Below are positions 9,101 to 10,600 of a stretch of DNA of 10,600 bases, piece after piece; the first letter of the stretch is position 1, and each line of letters opens with the position of its first letter. The DNA is taken from the NCBI GenBank assembly GCA_004335635.1, contig QAXH01002135.1, forward strand, positions 1-10,600, given 5' to 3'. Under the pieces are notes generated by a model. That model did no database searches. It saw nothing but the letters and a program-made list of their open reading frames with translations, and was not told where the DNA came from. This stretch comes from Chloromonas sp. AAM2. Taxonomy: Eukaryota > Chlorophyta > Chlorophyceae > Chlamydomonadales > Chlamydomonadaceae. Both the position numbers and the translations under genes were made by a program.

Positions 9101-9247
9101 GGAAGTGCAGAGTCGCGTGCTCACATAGTATGAGGCCACCACCGCCCAACGCGAGTTGTAGCGCATGGCCGTGAGCACATTTGATATTTCATGGCTGAGC
9201 AACAGCGTCAGCTGCTCAGCTGACGCCCGCCCCACAGGACCCGGCAT
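26..9247 (-). CDS. GBF1/GNOM-like: GNOM/GBF1-type ARF guanine-nucleotide exchange factor, 25 exons seen, 3' end outside window
   Basis: The product catalyses GDP-GTP exchange on ARF-family GTPases, and in this family it recruits coat proteins at ER-Golgi or endosomal membranes. Joined exons are 26-185, 588-629, 873-987, 1228-1355, 1676-1884, 2257-2404, 2656-2730, 2903-2983, 3240-3304, 3476-3566, 3815-3935, 4135-4283, 4573-4839, 5012-5087, 5350-5490, 5734-5842, 6092-6230, 6555-6640, 6986-7403, 7520-7594, 7900-7971, 8168-8286, 8516-8647, 8956-9031 and 9125-9247. They total 3217 coding bases without a stop, and phases match at every junction. Domain order DCB, HUS, Sec7, HDS1 and start of HDS2 is that of GNOM and GBF1. 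The BIG class is less likely: the HDS1 motif MFQLVWSP and the SKFL motif of HDS2 fit GNOM/GBF1. GNOM is about 1450 residues long, so several hundred residues should lie left of the window. Start choice: ATG at 9247 has A at -3, and an in-frame TAA lies two codons upstream. Confidence 0.93.
258..441. repeat. Diverged direct duplication, period 129 bp, in intron 24
   Basis: Positions 258-312 align without gaps to 387-441 with about 35 of 55 bases identical, many differences being transitions. Shared cores are cattct-ggg and caagc. Otherwise intron 24 (186-587, 402 bases) holds nothing I can name. Confidence 0.6.
588..629 (-). CDS. Exon 24 (residues 1006-1019), 42-nt microexon in linker
   Basis: Fourteen codons, [14 protein letters not shown], between CTGCGCAG and the donor GTGAGG. 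It is phase 0 at both ends, as the flanking exons require, so skipping it would also keep the frame. The linker between HDS1 and HDS2 is not conserved, so support comes only from splice sites and phase. Confidence 0.55.
873..987 (-). CDS. Exon 23 (residues 967-1005), HDS1 domain
   Basis: The split Arg is followed by [20 protein letters not shown] and RQGILPD. It matches the GBF1/GNOM 'R-(H/Y)-G-D-x-(L/I)-R-x-G-W-x-N-(I)-(M/L)' and 'G-L-L-P' segments. It ends in a Gly-Asp-Gly-Glu tail. Donor GTGAGG, phase 0. Confidence 0.94.
1228..1355 (-). CDS. Exon 22 (residues 925-967), HDS1 domain
   Basis: Starts [20 protein letters not shown] (variable loop), then [20 protein letters not shown]. It matches 'F-G-x-(D/N)-x-K-A-x-x-A-x-x-T-V-F-x-(I/L)-A-(N/H)-R'. 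Acceptor CTCCAG is the one that keeps phase 0; two nearby AG sites upstream would not read as well. Donor GTAAGG, phase 2. Confidence 0.9.
1466..1495. repeat. 15-bp tandem duplication in intron 21
   Basis: Two adjacent copies of agttggaaagcc plus three variable bases. They lie in the 320-base intron between exons 21 and 22, which shows no other feature. Confidence 0.85.
1676..1884 (-). CDS. Exon 21 (residues 855-924), HDS1 domain
   Basis: Encodes [20 protein letters not shown] and later [16 protein letters not shown]. These match the HDS1 'D-M-F-x-x-x-x-(G/S)-P-x-x-A-A' and 'L-x-D-V-x-D-x-L-(V/I)-x-S-L-(C)-K' signatures of GNOM/GBF1, which bind membrane in GBF1. A GGT microsatellite lies in intron 20 about 20 bases before this exon. 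Confidence 0.94.
1904..1918. repeat. (GGT)5 microsatellite in intron 20
   Basis: Five GGT units on the plus strand, read as (ACC)5 in the transcript about 20 bases before the exon 21 acceptor. The rest of the 372-base intron 20 shows nothing else clear. Confidence 0.9.
2257..2404 (-). CDS. Exon 20 (residues 806-855), end of Sec7 and start of HDS1
   Basis: Encodes [17 protein letters not shown], the last Sec7 helix, then a linker of about 30 residues with [10 protein letters not shown]. Acceptor CTGCAG. The donor, after AAC AAC G, leaves phase 1, completed as Gly by exon 21. Confidence 0.92.
2656..2730 (-). CDS. Exon 19 (residues 781-805), Sec7 domain
   Basis: Encodes [20 protein letters not shown] and then QDFPV. 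It matches GBF1 'L-E-E-F-R-K-N-L-K-G-V-N' closely and GNOM 'V-K-K-K-M'. Met785 is the fourth brefeldin-sensitivity position. The donor GTC|GTGAGT is a perfect consensus. Confidence 0.95.
2903..2983 (-). CDS. Exon 18 (residues 754-780), Sec7 hydrophobic-groove motif 2
   Basis: Encodes [20 protein letters not shown], Sec7 motif 2, which forms the ARF-binding groove. Tyr767, Ser768 and Asp775 are the residues linked to brefeldin A sensitivity in engineered ARNO. Acceptor CCGCAG, donor GTGTGA, both phase 0. Confidence 0.96.
3240..3304 (-). CDS. Exon 17 (residues 732-753), Sec7 catalytic glutamate
   Basis: Opens [18 protein letters not shown]. Glu733 is the glutamic finger of FRLPGE, which expels Mg-GDP from ARF in characterised Sec7 proteins, so the enzyme should be active. 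Donor GTGAGG, phase 0. Confidence 0.96.
3476..3566 (-). CDS. Exon 16 (residues 702-732), Sec7 helices to catalytic motif
   Basis: Encodes [20 protein letters not shown] and ends FLESFRLP plus the first base of Gly. It matches 'F-x-F-x-x-x-x-x-D-x-A-(I/L)-R-x-F-L-x-x-F-R-L-P-G-E'. The intron falls inside the Gly codon directly before the catalytic glutamate. Confidence 0.96.
3815..3935 (-). CDS. Exon 15 (residues 661-701), Sec7 helices B-C
   Basis: Encodes [19 protein letters not shown], the Sec7 'G-L-(N/D)-K-x-x-(I/V)-G-(D/E)-x-L-G' segment, preceded by MGRFLHS. Donor GTCCGT keeps phase 0 after TAC CTC AAG. Confidence 0.95.
4135..4283 (-). CDS. Exon 14 (residues 612-661), start of Sec7 domain
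   Basis: Encodes [20 protein letters not shown] and a short Ala-rich tail. This is Sec7 helix A: 'D-H-F-N-(R/K)-D-x-K-K-G' is diagnostic for the GNOM class, whereas BIG proteins have 'L-F-N-x-K-P-x-K-G'. Donor GTGAGG, phase 2. Confidence 0.95.
4573..4839 (-). CDS. Exon 13 (residues 523-611), linker and charged helix before Sec7
   Basis: The first 50 residues are rich in Ala, Pro and Gly and look disordered. The second half, [20 protein letters not shown] followed by a Leu-rich stretch and YEKHLKQK, reads as a charged helix leading into Sec7. The family has a basic helix (R-R-x-K-x-x-K) in this position. Donor GTGAGC, phase 0. Confidence 0.88.
5012..5087 (-). CDS. Exon 12 (residues 497-522), linker after HUS
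   Basis: Encodes a proline run followed by [14 protein letters not shown]. Plant GNOM has a short Y-T-P-F-W-type segment at the same place, so FVDIWTP probably corresponds to it. Donor ATG|GTGTGG is weak but is the only one found that keeps phase 0 into exon 13. Confidence 0.75.
5350..5490 (-). CDS. Exon 11 (residues 450-497), HUS domain
   Basis: Encodes [16 protein letters not shown] and then [14 protein letters not shown], matching the 'S-N-(V/L)-F-E-(D/E)-L-x-x-L-L-S-K' and 'L-x-L-D-(G/A)-L-x-x-V-I' segments that follow the HUS box in GNOM and GBF1. The donor is a perfect GTGAGT, phase 2. Confidence 0.92.
5734..5842 (-). CDS. Exon 10 (residues 414-450), HUS box
   Basis: Encodes [20 protein letters not shown] and then VNCDC. 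This is the 'Q-Q-E-V-A-M-E-A-L' helix and the HUS box (N-(F/Y)-D-C), a family signature contacting the DCB domain. Here the aromatic residue is Cys447 (N446-C-D-C449), a change at a strongly conserved place. Phase 2 donor GTGGGC. Confidence 0.92.
6092..6230 (-). CDS. Exon 9 (residues 368-414), HUS domain
   Basis: Encodes a hydrophobic helical stretch ending [15 protein letters not shown], equivalent to the 'L-K-L-Q-L-E-A-F-F-x-x-V-I-L-R-L' segment of GNOM. Four cysteines in about 20 residues are unusual for this segment. Donor GTGGGT, phase 1, with the split Gly completed by exon 10. Confidence 0.86.
6231..6554 (-). other. Intron 8, 324 nt, open in frame
   Basis: The length is 108 codons exactly and there is no stop in the frame joining exons 8 and 9, so retention would insert 108 residues. 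Donor GTGGGT and acceptor TCGCAG are both good. GNOM and GBF1 homologues have no insert here, and removing it places exon 8 directly against conserved exon 9, so it is called an intron. Confidence 0.72.
6555..6640 (-). CDS. Exon 8 (residues 339-367), helix before HUS box
   Basis: The split codon gives Ala, then [20 protein letters not shown], matching the GBF1/GNOM helix with L-L-x-L-I-x-D-E-x-x-R-x-L. Acceptor CACAG lies seven bases from the edge of a tandem repeat in intron 7. Donor GTGGGT, phase 0. The next intron is open in the same frame, so readthrough into it is possible. Confidence 0.82.
6648..6807. repeat. 37-bp tandem repeat, about 4.4 copies, in intron 7
   Basis: Copies lie at 6648-6684, 6685-6721 and 6722-6758 (37 bp each), 6759-6791 (33 bp, one internal deletion) and 6792-6807 (partial). 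The unit begins gcacaagcatgcatgacagg and contains gcattaacca. Copies 1 and 2 contain CACGTG; copies 3 and 4 have CAGGTG there. The array ends seven bases before the exon 8 acceptor. Confidence 0.93.
6986..7403 (-). CDS. Exon 7 (residues 200-339), end of DCB with a low-complexity insert
   Basis: The longest exon. It starts [16 protein letters not shown], the conserved helix ending the DCB core. About 79 residues (216-294) rich in Ala, Gly, Pro and Ser follow, with no recognisable fold. It then returns to conserved sequence: [20 protein letters not shown] and VFALEMIHT, which match the helices opening the HUS side in GNOM/GBF1. Plants also carry a variable acidic loop here, but not this composition. 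Confidence 0.9.
7404..7519 (-). other. GC-AG intron (intron 6)
   Basis: The only intron of the 25 whose donor is not GT. CAG|GCAAGA fits the strong flanking consensus typical of the minor GC-AG class spliced by the major spliceosome. The acceptor is CTGCAG and both flanking exons are phase 0. GT sites nearby would shift the frame or introduce unconserved residues. Confidence 0.75.
7520..7594 (-). CDS. Exon 6 (residues 175-199), DCB domain; ends at a GC donor
   Basis: Encodes [20 protein letters not shown] and ends YYSRQ. It aligns with the loop and helix between the L-S-N segment and the M-V-R-x-x-F helix of GNOM/GBF1. The only donor that keeps frame into exon 7 is CAG followed by GCAAGA, a non-canonical GC site. 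Confidence 0.8.
7900..7971 (-). CDS. Exon 5 (residues 151-174), DCB domain
   Basis: Encodes [20 protein letters not shown], corresponding to the GNOM segment with K-A-S-V and L-S-N. In this family it forms a helix after the EVVL helix. Phase 0 at both ends; donor GTGCGA. Confidence 0.88.
8168..8286 (-). CDS. Exon 4 (residues 111-150), DCB domain
   Basis: Ends in [10 protein letters not shown], equivalent to the 'E-V-V-L-M-K-I-L-Q' segment of GNOM and GBF1. The middle, with many Asn, Thr and Gln, replaces the usual 'C-R-F-E-V-T-D-P-A-S' and is divergent. Acceptor CTGCAG, donor GTGAAG, ending in phase 0. Confidence 0.88.
8516..8647 (-). CDS. Exon 3 (residues 67-111), DCB domain
   Basis: Encodes [18 protein letters not shown] and then SGPITG, the best-conserved DCB signature (W-x-x-V-D-P-x-x-Y-x-x-P-F-L ... 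G-P-I-T-G). The donor GTACGT gives the phase 1 that exon 4 needs. A second GTAC four bases on would break the frame, so the first was chosen. Confidence 0.9.
8956..9031 (-). CDS. Exon 2 (residues 42-67), DCB domain
   Basis: Opens after CTGCAG and encodes an acidic stretch followed by [16 protein letters not shown]. This matches the 'L-x-x-L-K-x-L-R-K-x-I-F' helix that follows the first DCB helix in GNOM. The donor GTCAGC leaves phase 1, and the split codon is completed as Asp by exon 3. Confidence 0.82.
9125..9247 (-). CDS. Exon 1 (residues 1-41), start of DCB domain
   Basis: Starts with [13 protein letters not shown] and carries [15 protein letters not shown], matching the first DCB helix of GBF1/GNOM proteins, where a similar E-I-x-x-V-x-x-x-(M/I)-(R/K)-x-N-x-(R)-W pattern occurs. 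The donor is GTGAGC in phase 0. The N-terminus before residue 13 is not conserved, so the exact start is the weakest part of the model; an alternative is a spliced start at 9307. Confidence 0.82.
9205..9226. repeat. 22-bp palindrome inside exon 1
   Basis: Perfect 10-bp arms gcgtcagctg and cagctgacgc are separated by ct. In the mRNA this can form a stem about 20 to 42 nt after the start codon (codons 8-15). It overlaps the possible alternative acceptor before residue 13. Confidence 0.9.
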
Positions 9248-9256
9248 AGTTTACTT

Positions 9257-9307
9257 CTAACAGACCCTGCTCGCCGCAGGAGCTGCCACCTGTAGCAAAG
9301 CAGCCAT
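9257..9307 (-). promoter_or_regulatory. 16-codon upstream ORF, or alternative first exon
   Basis: ATG in the strong context GCCATGG opens a 16-residue peptide (MAALLQVAAPAASRVC) ending in TAG nine bases before the main ATG. If transcribed it would be met first by scanning ribosomes. Alternatively, codons 1-6 could splice from CAG|GTGGCA (donor at 9289) to the AG at 9212 and join residue 13 in frame, but that 78-base intron lacks a pyrimidine tract. Confidence 0.5.
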
Positions 9308-9655
9308 GGCCTGCTTGGGCATCAACGTATGACGGGCAGCGTAGCCCTGAAGTGTATAACCGCGAAATGGGCAGTTGAACTACCAAGACGTTTCATCAAG
9401 GTGACGCTCTGATCACCACTCGGGGCATAATCCGCGTGCCGTTGTCATGAAGAAGGCTTTGAGGAACACCTTTCACCTCTTTGCAGGAAACATACAATTT
9501 TATTTGCATGTCAGCAAATGTCAGAACAGACAAAGCAAGTTGCCCAGAAAAGACAGTTATAACAGCGATTGGCTTGATTTGAGGCCATGCCCGATCATTG
9601 GTTACCGTGCTCCTGTTTTCCTTGCCTGTGATGTACGGGGCATGGTACTTAAACT

Positions 9656-9685
9656 CTGCTTACAGTACAGCTGCTTACAGTAGCT
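9656..9685. repeat. 15-bp tandem duplication carrying two TGTAA motifs on the minus strand
   Basis: Two copies of ctgcttacagta plus three bases. On the minus strand each holds TGTAA, the usual chlorophyte polyadenylation signal, but no minus-strand gene is visible upstream to use it. Confidence 0.7.
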
Positions 9686-10191
9686 GTTTATTGGTGTGCG
9701 GCTTGAGTCGCTTCTTCAACGGCTGGTCATTGTCAGTGTGGTCATCCCAGTCTCACGCCATCACTATCTCTGTCAACGTGCACAGGCCAATCCCCTGAGG
9801 TTATCCCCTTATTCCTGCGCCCACACTGGCCCCACAGGCGTTTCTTCAAATTGTCCCAGAATCTTTGTGTTTGTACGAGCTAGTAAGCAACCCGTTGGGA
9901 TATTTATTAAGCTAGTAGCTGAGAAACGGTGTCAACTTTTCATCCTGGTTTCAGTCACGCGCCATATTGGCAACGCCCGGATTGCACATGAAAAGAAGCA
10001 CATAGTGTAGCACAACGGACTTTGTGTGCACCCAGTGGAGCCTGCGTCTGCATGTGCAAATGCTGTTGCCCCAACGTCCTGCTGCTTGATTGTATTAACG
10101 CCTTGTATCGTGCTCTCCAGTAGCCAGTCATTGCCCACTATGGTCTGGCAGGACAGGGCGCTCACCAGGAGTAGCGTTCGGCTTGTTCCGA

Positions 10192-10250
10192 AATAGAGCC
10201 TACTTGCTTTCCTCCCTTAAGCGATGGCGCCTACAGTGGCAGGCTCTATT
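10192..10250. repeat. 10-bp inverted repeat between tRNA and ARF-GEF gene
   Basis: Arms aatagagcct and aggctctatt are perfect and separated by 39 bases. The loop repeats gcctac of the first arm. No known RNA family fits. Confidence 0.6.
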
Positions 10251-10347
10251 GCCTAACAGCTGTATATACGAACGGCTTTCCGCAGAGTGACACTGAAGCC
10301 TGCCAACTGGAACTGATTCTGACTCAGCAGATCTGTTGTTCCACGTC

Positions 10348-10351
10348 AAAA
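10348..10351 (-). terminator. Pol III TTTT terminator of the tRNA
   Basis: Four T residues on the minus strand, five bases after the tRNA 3' end, as expected for RNA polymerase III. Confidence 0.75.
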
Positions 10352-10356
10352 TGAGC

Positions 10357-10446
10357 TGCTGGAGTGCGGGATTGAACCACAGACCGCTTGATGTTTTGGA
10401 TCGGATTCGATACAAGTCAAGCGCTCTACCACTGAGCTACACCAGC
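10357..10446 (-). tRNA. tRNA-Thr (anticodon UGU) with 18-nt intron
   Basis: A full cloverleaf reads on the minus strand. The acceptor arms are GCTGGTG and CTCCAGC, with a U6-U67 mismatch. The D stem is GCTC/GAGC, the anticodon stem CTTGA/TCAAG, and the T stem TGTGG/CCGCA with loop TTCAATC. The discriminator is A. The A box TAGCTCAGTGGT and B box GGTTCAATCCC are intact. Loop bases 32-37 are CTTGTA, so the anticodon is TGT (10412-10414). The intron at 10393-10410 sits after base 37, the canonical nuclear position, and ACA spanning its 3' splice site can pair with the anticodon. G1-C72 and C2-G71 agree with threonine identity. Confidence 0.93.
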
Positions 10447-10600
10447 ATGATGATGACGATGAGCTTACAGATTGGGTCCATCCAAACACTGCCGTGAAAA
10501 GCTCAGGAAGCACTCAGGAAACTGAAGCACTGAAAGTCTAGCCCAAAGAAGGCGACAGCAGGGCAGGCAAAACAGCGCACAAGGAAGCAAAGCCCGCCAG
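10447..10600. other. Flank upstream of the tRNA, nothing recognised
   Basis: This lies 5' of the tRNA gene. It has a short atgatgatgacgatgag run and repeated ctcagga and actgaa words, but no gene or clear element. Confidence 0.4.

Larger units (their letters stand above)
9308..10356. other. Intergenic region, presumed promoter and 5' leader
   Basis: No conserved coding sequence on either strand. It presumably contains the transcription start of the ARF-GEF gene on the minus strand. AT-rich patches occur at about 9490-9565, including ATGCAAAT and AATAAAA on the minus strand, but I cannot fix a promoter. Open frames here have no recognisable protein features. Confidence 0.5.

Noticed and set aside
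873..9247. BIG-class (SEC7/BIG) assignment instead of GNOM/GBF1
   Set aside because: GEAQKIDR is BIG-like, but DHFN-x-D-x-[22 protein letters not shown] and the later SKFL segment fit GNOM/GBF1.
9447..9683. Plus-strand open frame of 78 codons in the intergenic region
   Set aside because: No conserved motif, mixed composition and no splice or translation context; it looks like chance.
10200..10415. Minus-strand open frame of 71 codons
   Set aside because: It overlaps the tRNA gene and has no protein-like features.

Overview
This window looks like nuclear DNA of a green alga (chlorophyte). It holds one large minus-strand gene cut into many short exons by introns of roughly 90 to 400 bases, and one minus-strand tRNA gene with a canonical nuclear tRNA intron. 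The encoded protein resembles the plant GNOM / animal GBF1 class of ARF exchange factors. There are no bacterial-type gene clusters, and I see no transposon or viral genes. The chlorophyte assignment is an inference from gene structure and protein similarity; I cannot name the genus.

Positions 1 to 9247 are occupied by that gene, transcribed right to left. I traced 25 coding exons from the start codon at 9247 to position 26. Splice phases agree at all 24 internal junctions. Together they give 1072 complete codons plus one base, and the gene continues beyond the left edge. Domains in order are DCB (exons 1-7), HUS (exons 8-12), a linker, the catalytic Sec7 domain (exons 14-20, residues about 612-825), HDS1 (exons 20-23), and the first part of HDS2 (exon 25). 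The product should load GTP on ARF-family GTPases at early secretory membranes. The Sec7 motif with the catalytic glutamate is intact, and the four residues that mark brefeldin A-sensitive enzymes are present.

The introns hold several structures: a GC-AG intron (7404-7519), a 37-bp tandem repeat next to an acceptor (6648-6807), an intron that is a multiple of three and open in frame (6231-6554), and an old 129-bp-period duplication (258-441). The 5' leader has a 16-codon upstream ORF in a strong start context. A 22-bp palindrome lies just inside the first coding exon.

From 9308 to 10356 I see no gene. This stretch presumably holds the 5' leader and promoter of the ARF-GEF gene, and it contains only short repeats. 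A tRNA-Thr(UGU) gene with an 18-nt intron lies at 10357-10446, followed by a TTTT terminator. The last 154 bases show nothing I can name. I found no convincing undescribed system; the most checkable oddities are the open intron 8, the upstream ORF or alternative start, the repeat beside the exon 8 acceptor and the GC-AG intron.
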